Assembly (NCBI GenBank): GCA_009760855.2
Contig: WPIO01000012.1
Coordinates: forward strand, 5,768,501-5,832,500
Length of the DNA stretch: 64,000 nucleotides
Direction: 5' to 3'
Origin: Cristatella mucedo
Taxonomy: Eukaryota; Bryozoa; Phylactolaemata; Cristatellidae
Numbering within the stretch: position 1 is the stretch's first letter; each line of letters opens with the position of its first letter. Positions 1 to 12,539 of this stretch are shown here, piece after piece. Position numbers and translations under genes: made by a program. Under the pieces are notes generated by a model. The model searched no databases, was not told the DNA's origin, and saw nothing but the letters and a program-made list of their open reading frames with translations.

Positions 1-1265
1 GCATATAATAGCATACATAGGATTGGGGATACTGCAAGTGACACGGCCGCAGCAACTGGCAGAAGTCCATGTCATAAGCCTTATCACTATTATCACCTTA
101 AGATCGGTTCGCAAGAACATATGCACTCTTAGTCCCAACTGGGCTCCAGCAACAGCGACAGATCGACAGTGATTCGACTGAATAGAGCCGCAAGTAATGA
201 CATGACGGCACTGCTTTCGTAGGCAGTCGGCCATCAGGAACTCAAGCTTCCTAACCTGCAACACAAACAGACGAGTCCACTGCTTTAGCCTAACATCAGA
301 GCACTCTCAAGTTGCTTTGTGCCAGAGCGATGCATAGTTGCCGTGCAAAAGAAAAACATGCGGCACAAGGGAGCGGCCACTCAATGTGACCAGCTTTAAG
401 GCAAAGCCGAAAGATAGAGAATGTGTGGGAGATATCTCACTTTATTTCCAGTCAATGTGCTTCCGGTAAGGTCATCTCTTTTAATACATAACTTCGTTCC
501 ACTTGGAACACCGTACACATCCCATTCTTGAATGGGTGTTGGCTTCTGAGCTAGCTGCAATATACGGGAATCATGCTCGAACCATTAAGGCAAAAAAACA
601 ACTACCGCGAGTCAATCATAAGATTTGTACTCGAAAATGCATTACCACGATATAACAAAAATAGATCTTCGAGTCTTTGAGTTGCATGTTCACCGGCTGC
701 AACTTATTTGCTGCTTAAAACTATCCAATAGCCTTTACCACTTCAGCCGTGCTCTTTTACTTGCTTTCTGCATTAGACAACCGGTGCTCACTAAGAAAAG
801 CTGAGGCTTTAGGTATGTCACAGCAACTAGCCCAGAAAAAACTCGCACAGTGTTCACGGTTTGACAGAGTTGCAAACATACACAGGCACAGACACAGGCA
901 CAGACACAGACACGCACACACACTCCTTCACATGGACACACGAGCTTGCCCACATTGAACTATTTTGCAAAAGCCAAGAGTTTGGTGGCATGCAAACTGA
1001 TAGCATGACTAAAGAAAACTAAACCCAGCAGTGGTTACGGAGAGAACAAAATTTATATCGCTCAAATCTACCGGAAGGATTCTCTAGAGCAGTCAGTCGG
1101 CCAAGCAAAAATGTGCATATGCACCAGAGAGCACCCACAGATTGCTATCCGGCCGTTTCTTCAAGTCCTCTCAAGCTGCTGAGGCTCTACTGACAATGCT
1201 TAAACGAGGCTGTTGAATCAGCCGACCTTGACTTACAAGTAATGTCAGAAAGCTGGACAAACGAG

Positions 1266-1336
1266 GCCTCGAGAGCTCAGTTGGAAGAGCGCTTGCACAG
1301 AAAACCTGAGGTTTCAGGATTGGTTCTGCTCGAGGC
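1266..1336 (+). pseudogene. tRNA-like sequence (degenerate tRNA or SINE head)
   Basis: A 7-nt acceptor-like arm GCCTCGA (1266-1272) is perfectly complementary to TCGAGGC (1330-1336). Between them is a perfect D arm (GCTC, loop AGTTGGAA, GAGC) that matches the A-box style of eukaryotic tRNA genes. The anticodon arm does not pair well and the B box is degenerate. It is therefore more likely a tRNA pseudogene or the head of an old SINE than a working tRNA gene. Confidence 0.4.
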
Positions 1337-2266
1337 AAAATTGTTCTGTCCTGAGTTCCACGGCTGCCGACTGTTGTGTATTTTAAAAATTACTGCTTTA
1401 CTTGCAGTCACTGCTAAACTTCACCTGGCTGTCACCACTAAAAATGGAACCACTTGCATTCAGCCGTTCCCGTGTGCCTAGCAAGGCAGCGACAAACTGC
1501 TCCTAGGAGTTATCTGCAACCCACCTAAATCTGCATATGTCAAGCAGCACACAAGGGTCTCATGTGCTGACCACAGCAGATGCCGTGACGACAAATCAAC
1601 ATCTAATTTACTAATAAAATAAAACATGCACCTTCACTGTACATTGAGGTTCGGCTTGCGAACTTATAGGGTCAATTAAAGCCAAGGCTCCAAAGCCTAT
1701 TTGGTGATAAGCAAAACGAAGTCGTGATAGCTTGATTAGTAGTCCTCTGAACTGAAAAAGCCAAGGTTTAAGAATCATAGCTTGAGGCAATTTTTGTTCA
1801 TCTTTCATTCCCATAGCAGACAGCACCTGGCAGCTCTGTTTTTAAAATGACCTTCTCAACTAAGGGTCCTACCACATGCAGTGCATTGAACTGCATCTGT
1901 TAGAATGATCTGATCCAAGTTGCCCGGCCCACGAAGTCCCATCCTGTTCATAGTTCAAACAGTCTAGGTCGGACAAAGTAAGCCGATGCTGAATGCTGCC
2001 CTTTGCCATTGCTTGCTAGCATACGTTCCTTTTCAATGAGCCTCACTAATTCAGAATTGCCAGTCTCACTAAATAATCGGCCAGGCTTTTACTCATGAAT
2101 GGTCTCAGACTGATTCAATTAGAAATTTACACTTAATGTTCCGACACTGGCCGAAAGCTGTGGTAGGTAGCCTGCTAGGCTTCCCTCAGCTATAATTTCT
2201 CACACTGTCTGGGCCCTAAAGTATCTGCAAGCAAAACTGAAAGCTTAGATTACTCCACGAGTGCTG

Positions 2267-2314
2267 CTTGTTTGTGTGTGTGTTTGTGTGTATGTGTATG
2301 TGTGTGTGTATGCA
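2267..2314. repeat. Imperfect TG microsatellite
   Basis: Interrupted TG dinucleotide run with TATG and TTTG variants. Confidence 0.7.
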
Positions 2315-4911
2315 TGTGTCTACAGTAGCTGGACAAACTTGGCAATGATGGGACCGATCTGGAGGGTACAGACTGATCCAAAGGCTTTGTGCTTGAATGA
2401 AGCTGCAGGCTTCATCTCTGCACTTGCTGCCTGACTGTGAGCCTACTAAGGGGGCGGAGAGAAGAAGCATGACACAGCACTCTTTTCAGAGCTTGAGGCC
2501 GGTTGGAGATTCTTTGTGCAAGCTCAACGAGAGCAATCCTGTCCAGGGCTGATATAAATTTAACACCAGCCCGCGGGCAGACACTCGTTCCAGCTAGCTG
2601 TATGCTGTTGCATTAGGTGTGCTAATAATGCTCATTCATGCTTCCTCTCAATACGACGCATGTCTGTTGAGTCCAGGCGAGCACATTCAGCAACAAGTTA
2701 AAGTTTATCACCTAAACCCACATGGCCTTTTTTATCCTATCGGGTGATGGTGCCACATCAGTATGCAGCGCATGTGCTACACAATAAAAATCCACATTCT
2801 CAGCTCTTTAATCGATTGGTTAATGATAACCGCCTAATACATACCTAAGCAGACCCTAAAGAAGCACGTGACTATAACTTTGAAAGGAGTATAATACTTA
2901 CAGATCAAGAATGATTTTATGCCAATGCATGCAAAAAGCCAGCAACATCCACGTATGCCATCGCAGCAGAAGTCACAGCACATGCTGAAAATCTACCAGT
3001 GGTATGGGTGAGCACAATCACAGTCTAATTCAAGGGGTATCAGGTCTGACAGTGGAACATTTCTCTTCAGCAGAGGAGCAAACAAGTTTTACCTTGGGTC
3101 TGCCTATACCGAGTCAAGCAATAGTTAATGGCTCCACTTACCAATAGGCAATGACTCGGTGTTTCACGCAGGTGGGTTGCCCAAGCTGGCGGCTTGTATG
3201 GGCGCAGAACATCGGCAGGGTTTGTTGTACACCTCCATTCGGAAGGTGCATAGAACGAGGCGCATAGCCTTTTAGCCTGCTGATATCTGGGCACCTGTGC
3301 AATGGCAATCAATACGCCAATCACCTCACAGGATGGACTAAAGATATGAAAGATCGCCTGCTTGCATAAAATAGTGCAGCACGTGCAGAACAGAAGGTGA
3401 AAGCTAGATCGTAATAAAGCTAATCACAGCAATGTAGCTATCACAAGGACCTGAATGCAATGGACGGCAGGCACAAACATGCAAAGAGAACTTTAATTGA
3501 GTACGATTTTTGTGTAGCATCGCCAGGAACCACAAGCAATCACGGTGCAGTATGTCGTCAAGGGTTAGGCCATCGACGTTAACAGGGCTGGTCAGCAGAG
3601 CTCGTTTGCCGAACGATTGTAGCAGAGGAAAGACATTGCATGACCGCAGGCTACAAGAACTTGCAGCACAATAAAATACCATGTATCCAAAAACTATGAA
3701 GATTTAGGAAAAGGTTGGCAGCCACAATCGAAACGTTAGACGCAGTTCAACAATGTGCTCTTCATAACGACCAACTTGTCCAGCGCATCGTCTAACAGCA
3801 GTGACGCTATAACAGCAAGGACGGTAAATCGTCACTGCTGGTAGGCAGTCGAACGTATATAAAAGCACACAAATTTGGCACAGCTATTTATTAGGATTCA
3901 GTCTAGTTAATGAATACACAAGCTCCCGTAGAGCATAATCATTACAATCCCTTTTCCGAACCCCGAGTTAAGCCCAAATTGTTGAGCACAACAATCGATA
4001 GCGGTGCTTACCGCATCGAAATATTACCCACAATCTTGTGCGGTTTGTTACACAAGTCGTTCAGAAACCCCTTTGCCTAGATCCGAAGTGATCTCACGAG
4101 CTTGAAAATTGACTACATCTTCATAACTCTCCCACAAACAACCAATTAGAATTAAAAAACCATGATACGGAGCGATGAGTAGTTCACTAAATTTGTGGGA
4201 TGGATGCTTTAAATAGTGCAGCTAATGGTGGTCCCCTGTGACAGAGAAGCAAAAAGTTAAAGGAGATTGTTCAGCATGATTTCAAGACCTAGCTCAACCT
4301 ACCGACGGGCGATTGCTGAATTCATTGCGGCTACAGACGCTAGAAAAGGTGCTGGCATTCAAAAGGGCGGGTCTTAAAGCCCACGTCTTGAGAAATAACG
4401 CCGGTAAACGCAAGCGCGTCGCTCGAAGCCGCATGTAACTAATGAAGCAGCACCAGCAGCGGCGGGATCAACTTCGTCCTTGACCATATCTACTTCCTGT
4501 CAACCCACCCAGTTTATAAGACGATTAACAGGTACAGGACCTTTGGCTAACGTTGAGAGTGATTCATCAGTTTGAGGATAGATAGACGGAAAATGTTTTG
4601 GGCCACGTTCTCATAAATTTAGTGATACAAGTTGTCCACATTCTAAAAAGAAGCACCGTGGTTAAGCTTATACGTAGAGACTGCTGTTAGCCGATTCCAC
4701 GACTTTAGCCAATCCAATACTTATAAGCAGATAATCATTATAATAAATTTGTGTAGCACCATAACAGAGCTTAATATATTTCTAGGCACTTTAATATGCT
4801 GCTAAGGAAGTATGGTTATATGGTTAGTGGATGTCAATCGAAAAGTGCCACCACTAAATATGTAAGTAATAAGCGAGAAAGAGTGATCAGGAGCGGATGC
4901 ACACTGCTAGC

Positions 4912-5651
4912 AATGTAATGTAATGAATCTCCGTCTGTAACTCCATAAAGCTATAAAAATATGTGGGGTCTTTGTAGGAGAGTTTTGTGTAGCTCACTCA
5001 CAGCCTAAGCTGCTTTCGGTACGCATTCGGTAGCCAACAGACTCCGTCTCACGCAACAAAGAGAAGTGGGAAGCATTGCAGAGTCAGGAGAGCAGTTGAG
5101 GTTGTGAGTAGCATGAAAGTTGCAGCTCAGAACCGCTGAACAGGATGAGCCATAGTCGGCAGCCGGAGAGTAGTTGTCGTCGTTGCGTAAGAATCGTGAA
5201 AGCGAATTCCGAAGTCTAGGACCTGCAGAGCTAAAGCTTCTGTCGCCAACGGTCTTTAAGCGGAGGAATGGAACAGGTAACTCATTGTCCATACAGAACC
5301 TGAGGGCGCGAACAGGCTGAAACTGGTGCAGCAGTTCAGCTAGGTATGAAGGAGCCAAGCCGTGGCGGGCCTTGTGGGTCAGGGTGAGAGCTTGGCTCTG
5401 TATCCTTTGATCAACCGGCATCTATCCTAGCTCTTTTAGCAAAGGAGACACGTGCTCAAACCTCTGGGATTTGAAGACTAGCCTTGCAGCCATATTTGTA
5501 GCCAGCTGCAGTGGCTTAGTTGCTTTCTTTGGTATCCAAGCCAAAAGGGAATTACAATAATCAAGCCGAGACAGAACTAAGGAACGAGTTAAATTTTTTG
5601 CAAGCCACTGTGGAAGACAGCTCCTAATCTTAGATAGGAATCGGACGTGAT
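4912..5651 (-). mobile_element. LINE A fragment (L2/CR1-like), 3' part
   Basis: On the minus strand the segment encodes the region after the reverse transcriptase palm. It includes the family motif around [20 protein letters not shown] and later [19 protein letters not shown]. It ends in an untranslated tail and ATTAC-type repeats, seen on the plus strand as ATGTAATG near 4912. The sequence is collinear with the longer copy at 26414-27578 but diverged, and frame breaks upstream of 5421 make it inactive. The family assignment rests on recalled similarity of these motifs to L2/CR1-group LINEs. Confidence 0.8.
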
Positions 5652-5699
5652 TGCAATCGCATCTAAAAAGCTAATTAGGCTCACCGAATAAACTGTAGC

Positions 5700-5840
5700 C
5701 AAATTGTTTCCTGTTGGAGGCCGCTTCTTATTGCATTTCCCTTTGCAGCAAATGTAAAGCGCCTAGACAGAGATTGAGTTCTCTGAGGGCGCTTTATCAT
5801 GTGCATTATTTTATTATTATTATTATTTTTAATTTTTATT
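5700..5840 (+). mobile_element. LINE B 3' tail
   Basis: Contains the tail hairpin AAAGCGCC...GGCGCTTT, then TATCATGTGCATT and ATT repeats. The same tail ends the copies at 38010-38173 and 56251-56740. Only the non-coding end is retained. Confidence 0.8.
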
Positions 5841-7861
5841 TCCCTAAAGCCGGGTTTACACATTGAGTCTTACCTCCTCCCTGCTTCTTTCCTACTCGAA
5901 TCATCAACTGTCTGCCCCTGTACACGTCACCAATAATGGAAGGCAGTCTGAGACATAAGGAAGACCTCACAGCCAAACGCAGATTTAATTATTGGCCAAG
6001 ACTCAGACTTAAAAAACGACCAATCTCAAGCGCCATAAAAGGCACCGCCTTCTTCATTGCTTCGAAAGGCGTGGTGGACGACGTGACTGGACATGTAATC
6101 GGTGTGTTCCACGAGAGATCTGTCTTTGGGACACTACGTGCTCTTCAGATAGGAATGTAAAAAATCACGAGGCAACAGGGGAATTTTCGCATGATCACTA
6201 GGAAGCAATACTCATAGAGTGTGACCGTGTAAATTTCCTACAAGAAAGAAGAGAAGTAGGGCTGAAGTAGGACAGAAGCAGGTGGAAAGCCAGATTCACC
6301 GTATACACCCGCTCAAACGGGCATCAAGACGGCTGCTTTGGCGACCCACCATGCTCGGACTAGGCAGTGCAGAGCAAAGAAGAGCAATGGCCAGCCCCCA
6401 AAAGCAGCTCTTTTGCAGGAGGGATAATAGTAATTGTAATAAAACGTTTGTACGGTGGGGCCTATGCGAACAAAGCTTCTTTTTAGGTGCTTTTCGTAGT
6501 GCCGGAAAAGAAGGGCGTAGATTGATAATGTGCACAATAAAGACACATGGTCAGAGTACATGTCGCGACGAACAGACGGGTTTATATCTTCTTTTTTTAA
6601 ATTTCGGCAAGTCAGGGAACGTCGCGATGTCCATCGATAGAGTTCCAGACTTTTTTTTCGCACAGGAACTCAAGACACGGTTCGAAAGGGTTTGAGGTTC
6701 TTCTAGGATGCCTGATTATAAATCACTTCTGTCCTTGAGATAAAGGCGGAGCAATAACGGTATGCTGATTAATTAATTCAGCTGGAGCTGTGGCTAGCCA
6801 TTATACTTACCCTTGTTGCTGTCGTGGGGAGTTTCAAAAACCAAATAATAATAATAATATATATCGTTTTTATAGCGCGATAAGAGAACTAATTATCTAT
6901 TCGGGCGCTTTCAACTCTATTAGTCGGATTCGTCGATTAACGAGGCTATCTGCTCATTTTACCAATCGAGCACAGTCTGCTTTATCAACAAGTTTGAAAA
7001 ACCGATGCCTTCTGCATCTTACAATCTGATCTCATTGCCTGTATCTTATATTCTTGTATTCAATTCTATATCTTATATTCTAATCTTCCTGCCTTCGCCG
7101 GTGACACAGTATTCAGCCAACACCGGAACGGAAAGAAAATTAGCTGCTTAAAACAGCTTAATAAGTGGTGTTTTTATTATTCAGAGGTTTACCAAGCCAG
7201 GGTTAAGAAATGCGTAGAAAAAAAGAAAAAAGTCAACACTTCCACAATGAAGAGTTAGTTTTCAACTGCTTTCAGCGACATTTAACGTATCGCTGGGCTA
7301 ATCCGACGTTTCGATCTGGAAGTGATAAAGCATCCCGTCAATTAGAGAAAAATAGCGGGCTTTCCTGGTTTGAACGAACCGTGAAATTTTGGGGTTGAAG
7401 ACAATCATAAAATGAGGACTTTGTTAATATAGTTTTTCTTGGGCGTACATTAGTCAATCTGCCAGCCGGCGATAGAAAGAGGACGACCCGATGATAAGTA
7501 GAGGGAACAGGGGCGACGATCCCCTTAAGCCACGTGGTGCATGCTAGTAAAGAAGTGCCAATGAACCTATCCTGCCGTAGGTCGGCTCGAGATATGCAAG
7601 GGTTCAGTACCCGCTGATAATGTCTGTTTTTTGTTATTGCTTTGCCATCTTGGTCTTGCATGGCTGTCCTGCTAGTCAACGTGATGCGTGACAGTTATGC
7701 GTGATGGGCCATACATTACAAAAGTCAAGGTATCGGGTGAATACAGCTGAGAGAAAAAAATAAGCAATGTACTCCTAAATGCCCTCAAATATTACACACA
7801 CACTACTATGTTACCTTATTATACGCATCTATGCTCTTTCCTGGTTGAAAGATAAAGAAGC
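5841..7861. other. Gene-free stretch
   Basis: Several overlapping open frames occur on both strands near 6282-6695, but none has a recognisable domain, splice context or codon bias. Short AAT repeats occur near 6843-6860. I see nothing else to support. Confidence 0.45.
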
Positions 7862-7896
7862 CGCTAGGCCACTATCTGGGCGATAGTGGCCTAGCG
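7862..7896. repeat. Perfect 15-bp inverted repeat
   Basis: CGCTAGGCCACTATC (7862-7876) is exactly complementary to 7882-7896 across a 5-nt loop. It directly abuts the LINE A fragment that follows. Confidence 0.9.
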
Positions 7897-8003
7897 ATTA
7901 TCTGTTGGCTACCGAATGCGTACAGAATGCCGCGTAGGCTGTGAGTGCGCTATGCAGAAGTACTTGTGGCTTTGAGGAGTTACAGACGGAGATACATTAC
8001 ATG
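7897..8003 (+). mobile_element. LINE A 3' end
   Basis: Matches the last ~100 bases of LINE A: the GGCTACCGAATGCGTAC block, the TAGGCTGTGAGTGCG block, and CAGACGGAGATACATTACAT at the tail. It is heavily 5'-truncated and non-coding. Confidence 0.75.
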
Positions 8004-8709
8004 ATAGAGACTGCTCAGCACATCACATCTGTAACATTGACCCATCATCAAGACTGCATGTTATGCACATGTTATATAAAAGCAAACTTATAACACACAA
8101 CTTGGCTAGTTCTTGGCTTTAGAAGCCGATGTACTTAGAATTATGCATATATAATATAATACATAATCCAACGTCTGCACGGAATGAGGATGTCTCCAAA
8201 TGATCTCCTCTGGACAATCATAGCGGCTCCACTCTCAAGTCCGCTTGCTTCCAGCTAAGTCATACTTAAAAAACCATAGGAAAGAGAATACTTGGAAAAG
8301 GTTATTGTAACCCAGTTTGTCCTGGTATTTGTGATTTCCCATCTAGACTTCTCTACTTTTAATAGCTTCCAAAAAGCAGCATGTCGACTTCAACATTCTG
8401 TAACTCTCTTTTAGATACCTTGGTTTTTTCCTGCTACGATTTACCTCTCTGAAATAAATGCTATTCAGTCTTCCTTTCGTAACAACCGCTATTCCAACTG
8501 TGGTCATTCAGCTTTTCCTCTATAAAACTTCAAATCCTCTAGAGACTGTGCCTTCAGTCCTTTTTCGCCCAAAGTAGTTAGCTCACTACAGATTGACATT
8601 ACTACATTCCCCGACTAGAAAATGTATAAGGACGCTGAACCCTTCTACTCCTAAGGCCGTCATTTGCTTCGCCGATGTCAATAATACGTTATACAATCAA
8701 TGCTGTCTT

Positions 8710-8853
8710 TGCCCAGGAGAAAAGGTATCTCGCTTCACTACCCGGATCGTGGGTTCGAGGTCTACAGTAGGCAGTTTTTTACTGACCACCGTAACCGGTA
8801 GTGATAGCCGTGAAGGTGATTCTGCCGCTATGTAAATGAGATTGTTAAATAAG
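8710..8853 (+). mobile_element. SINE1 copy, diverged
   Basis: The B box GTGGGTTCGAGGTC (8748-8761) is followed by the SINE1 body block GTGATAGCCGTGAAGG and the CTGCCGCTAT end. The 5' head is poorly conserved, so the left boundary is approximate. Confidence 0.6.
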
Positions 8854-8872
8854 CTTATCTTTTCAAATAATT

Positions 8873-9358
8873 TAATAGTACTTATACATTCGATTCGTGC
8901 CCTCAGAGAACTTAATCTATTTAATCTATTTCTAGGCACTTTACATATGCTGTACATTAAGAATGATCGTACGGTTAGTAATAGCATGCACATTGTCAAC
9001 AAGGATAATATGGTTAAATGTGACATGTACAGGGTCAGCATGCAAAAATGGTTAGTGGCAGCATGCACAGTGTCAGCACGCATAAGCACGTAAAGGACGA
9101 ATTATATCGACCCGCTAAATGCTGTGACGCATAGGTTTTTAGATTTTTTAAATATCGTAAAGTCAGAGAATGTCGTAACGTCAGTCGGGAGTGAGTTCCA
9201 AGTTTTGGAAGCATACGAACTGAAGGCAAGGTCTCTACAGGATTAAAAGTTCATACGAAGTGTAGCTAAACGAATTAATTCAGAAAAGCGAGTGGTACAA
9301 TGCCTAGACAAGTGATGGAGTAGTTCTGATAGGCAGGCTGGAGCCAGAGAATGAAAAG
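8873..9358 (-). mobile_element. LINE B 3' fragment
   Basis: On the minus strand the C-terminal coding remnant is followed by the LINE B untranslated region. That region has repeated GCATGCTGACCCTGT-type blocks and the tail hairpin, here with GTGCC/GGCAC arms in place of GCGCC/GGCGC. Stops and frameshifts make it defective. Confidence 0.75.
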
Positions 9359-9742
9359 ACCTAAAAATGAGTGACAGAACCTTGAAGTCGGCACGGTTTG
9401 CAGCGAAGACTAAATACCTAATTAGTATCTACTTCATTTCCGTCCTATGTGGAGTAGCCATTTAGCTTAGCCATTTTAGCCATTTAGTTTTTGAATGGCG
9501 CTTAAGGATTTTAGTTTTATTATTATATATGCCAATGCATGCTGATGAGGAATTAATACAGGTTATCGCGGCTACATAAGAATAACTACTAAGATGGGAG
9601 AGCTATCCTTGCACCTTACCGTCCAATGTCGGATCTTCGTTACGTCACAGCAAACTGCTAGAGAAAAGCCAGTGCAAGAGTTTTTGCAGCTGGCTGATGA
9701 GGTCGTGTCACAGGAGAGCCACAAAAGATCTGATGTGCACAT

Positions 9743-9858
9743 CTACCGCAAGTGTGCAGAAAGCCACTTAGGCTTTACGTATGAAATAGAAAATTCTCCA
9801 TCATAACACCCACCTGGTTATTATGGCTTTTTGGAATAGCAGACGGATATATATATAC
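9743..9858 (+). mobile_element. LINE A 3' end, old copy
   Basis: Diverged match to the LINE A terminal region, including AAAGCCACTTAGGCT, ATAACACCCACCTGGT and CAGACGG, then running into a TA-rich stretch. Confidence 0.6.
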
Positions 9859-11396
9859 GTTACATATCACAATAATCATACTCCAGCTGATGTGCCACCG
9901 CACTAGGTGTCTTATCTGCAGGCCGATGTGGCTCACATTCGAAAATGATAAATTGACGACACGGCACTTCACAAAGGTCTTCAGTGTTTGAGTCTTGCAA
10001 CGTGCAAGTCTTTATTACCCAGAAACAAGCAAGTTAAAAACCAGCAGTCAAGGTTCGTCTACCAGTACTAGTCCAAAGGTATATCTGTATTCACATACAA
10101 TCTGTGCGGTCGGCGGGTTTTTATATATTGGTGATTGCATTTTTTGCCGTATATGTTGGGTTATTCTGCACAAAAGTCATGTGGTTTTATTAGTATGACA
10201 ACGTAATATACTGTTCCACGATCGACTTCAGGGACGAACTGCACTACATTATCTTGAATGTCTTTAGTAGTTATAACTTAAATTCCGTGATTTTTTGCCG
10301 TTGTTGAGTATAAGTGCCCATTAAGTAAATTACATTGGCAGCTTCAGCAAATGTAAAGTACATAGAAAGAGATCAAGTTGCCTGAGGGCGCTATACAAAT
10401 TGGTTTATTATTATTACTATTACTCTTAAGTACGTATCTCTGGACGCTTCTCCACCAACCGAAATTTAAAAAGACTCTATGCAAAGTCACTATGCTTATC
10501 AACCTTTATTATTGTTTGTTTAGTCAATTAAAGGATATTCTTGAATCTGTAATGAAGCTGGAAACTAATGAACCATTTGCGAAAGTGTAAGCCTACGCTA
10601 ACAATTATGAACAGGGTTCGGGAGGTGTGCAGCCTGCACGAAGGCTCACGTTGGTCACAATGTCCAGCGTACACCAGCATTCACGGAATTAAAAGCGGAT
10701 TAGTATACAAAGTCATTAGATACCATGTAAAGACCGGTATGCACCAAAAGCCATTTCTATTTTATCAGGGTATGCAATTGCATAGTTCTTAATATTGAGC
10801 AGTCGGGCAAACTTAAATAAAATGAAGTACATGACATGGCGCGCTGAAAGATTTGTGGGTTCAATGCATTGCAGTAAGTAGGGTAACTTTTATGAGACAC
10901 TTGCATCATCACGCCAGCTGCCAGCGACAGGCGTACCTACTTCCGAAGCACATACACATTTTTAGCAACAGTCGTTAGGAATCTTAATAAGATTTAGTTT
11001 AATTCATGCAGTTGCCATGCTAAAAACATTCATGAACGAAGGTTCAAATTGTCTTGGGAAATGTTTGAAGCATTATAGATCCGTTCCAAGAATCTTATAC
11101 GGAATTTAAATTGCTGCCAAATTAAGGCTTGCCCAGGGGGTCATTCTCAAAATTGCAGCCTAGAAGGCAGTGTGGTGGGTGGTACAGGAAGTACCACATC
11201 ATTTGCCGCAGCTTCATTTATGGGCTAGTTTTTACCAAAACTGTCTTCCCAGGTGGCTGTCGTTCAAATTCACAGTCCCTGCTACGCAGTATTCTCGTTG
11301 AAGCTTTTTAACATACGCGAAGCAACTCAAGAGGCCAGGCAATAGTAAAAATACATGCGGGCCAAAAATGTAAGAACCTTGCTGCTTTTGTTTAAC
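9859..11396. other. Gene-free stretch with one LINE tail
   Basis: Apart from the LINE B tail at 10320-10425 I see no recognisable gene or repeat. Open frames are short. Confidence 0.4.
10320..10425 (+). mobile_element. LINE B 3' tail, degenerate
   Basis: CAGCAAATGTAAAGTACATAG followed by TGAGGGCGCTATACAAATTG and ATT repeats is the LINE B tail with several changes in the hairpin arms. Confidence 0.6.
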
Positions 11397-11892
11397 CATA
11401 TTTCCCCGAAAATAAGACTGGGTCTCATTAAAATTTGCTCCAAAGTAGGGCTTATCTTAAGGGGCAGTCTTATTTTTTGTATGCAAAAATCTATATGCAC
11501 TCATGTACACAATTCTATATTTATTCAAATACACAGCCATGCCATCGTATTCTTGAGCATCACTCTAAATAATCTACACACAGCAACTTCCGGCTTGAAT
11601 TTATTTCCAACCCATTTCCTGTAGAGCCATTAACCCCCAAAAAATTCTTGTATAAACACACGAGACACTACTGAATGTGAACTAATATAATTGATTAATT
11701 TATAACTGAGATAAATATATCTATCTCTTTTTAATTAGGTTTGTTTTTAAGTGCTTTCGTGTTTCAGTTTTTTTTTAAATACTGCCCCGGAAAGTCACCA
11801 GGTACAGTATAGCTATTTTTATCAAATATATGTTTTTTAACTTTATTAATGCTACTGGGATTTGTAGTAAGTTCCAGTTTGATTAAAGCATT

Positions 11893-12116
11893 TATTGGGT
11901 CCCTATGATTTGACCTTTATGTGCTTATGCATGCTGACAATGTGCATGCTACCACTAACCATTCTTGCATGCTGATCCTGTGCATGTCACCCCTAACCAT
12001 GTTATTCTGTTGTTTATTGAGCATGCTATCACTAACCATTAGATCGCTATTCCTTTGAAGTGCCTAGAGAGAGATTGAGTTCTCTGAGGGCACTATCTTA
12101 AATAAATTAGTATTAA
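11893..12116 (+). mobile_element. LINE B 3' untranslated fragment
   Basis: The untranslated part of LINE B, with GCATGCTGACAATGTGCATGC-like blocks and CACCCCTAACCATGTTATTC, leads to the hairpin tail with AGTGCC/GGCACT arms. These arms are a paired substitution relative to the GCGCC/GGCGC copies. Confidence 0.75.
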
Positions 12117-12220
12117 CATTAATCTATTTGCTTAATATAAGTGCATGTCTGTATACAAATGCCAGGGAAATAAACCGGGCTGCTCAAATTCCCCACGGGG
12201 CTTATTTTTACGGTAGGGCC

Positions 12221-12367
12221 GAGCTGGTTTGACCCAGTGGTTAAGGTGCTCACCCTGGTCAAGGTCTGGCTGAGGTCGTGGGCTCGAGCCCCGTGGCACG
12301 TAGGAAGCGCCTGAATATAGATTAAGTTCTCTTAGCGCGCTATACAAATGAACTTTATTTATTTATT
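12221..12367 (+). mobile_element. SINE2, best-preserved copy
   Basis: The tRNA-like head has an A-box region (TTTGACCCAGTGGTTAAGG) and a B box (GGGCTCGAGCCCC), followed by a tail AAGCGCCTGAATATAGATT...CTATACAAATGAA that matches the LINE B 3' end. It ends in ATTT repeats. The head/tail structure is that of a tRNA-derived SINE mobilised by a partner LINE. Confidence 0.8.
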
Positions 12368-12539
12368 CAGGGCTTAGATTATGAGGATCGTGAAAAATCC
12401 CGCTAGGAATTGTTTTTAGTTGTTATTTTCGGAGAAATAAGGTGGTTTTGAAATTGACGTCGCCACCGATGTAATGAGAGGAGAGAACATCAGAGCTCAG
12501 TGCTCGGTTTGATTCTTTCATAGTTCATACTCTCCCACT

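Larger units (their letters stand above)
1..4911. other. Gene-free, moderately AT-rich DNA
   Basis: I see no exon with recognisable protein similarity on either strand. Open frames are short and lack family motifs. Contents that can be named are a tRNA-like segment (1266-1336), a short CA-rich patch near 873-930 and a TG-rich microsatellite near 2267-2314. Later K2P exons could lie here because that gene runs on the minus strand toward lower coordinates, but none was recognised. Confidence 0.5.
11397..12441. mobile_element. MITE-like DNA element with nested insertions
   Basis: The left end TTTCCCCGAAAATAAGAC (11401-11418) is an imperfect inverted repeat of the right end TGTTATTTTCGGAGAAAT (12421-12438). 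Internal GGGCTTAT blocks recur at about 11450, 12198 and 12370. A LINE B tail (11893-12116) and a SINE2 copy (12221-12367) interrupt it; AGGGC stands on both sides of the SINE2 and may be its target duplication. No transposase is present. The ends resemble a widespread animal MITE type, but I cannot name the family with certainty. Confidence 0.5.
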
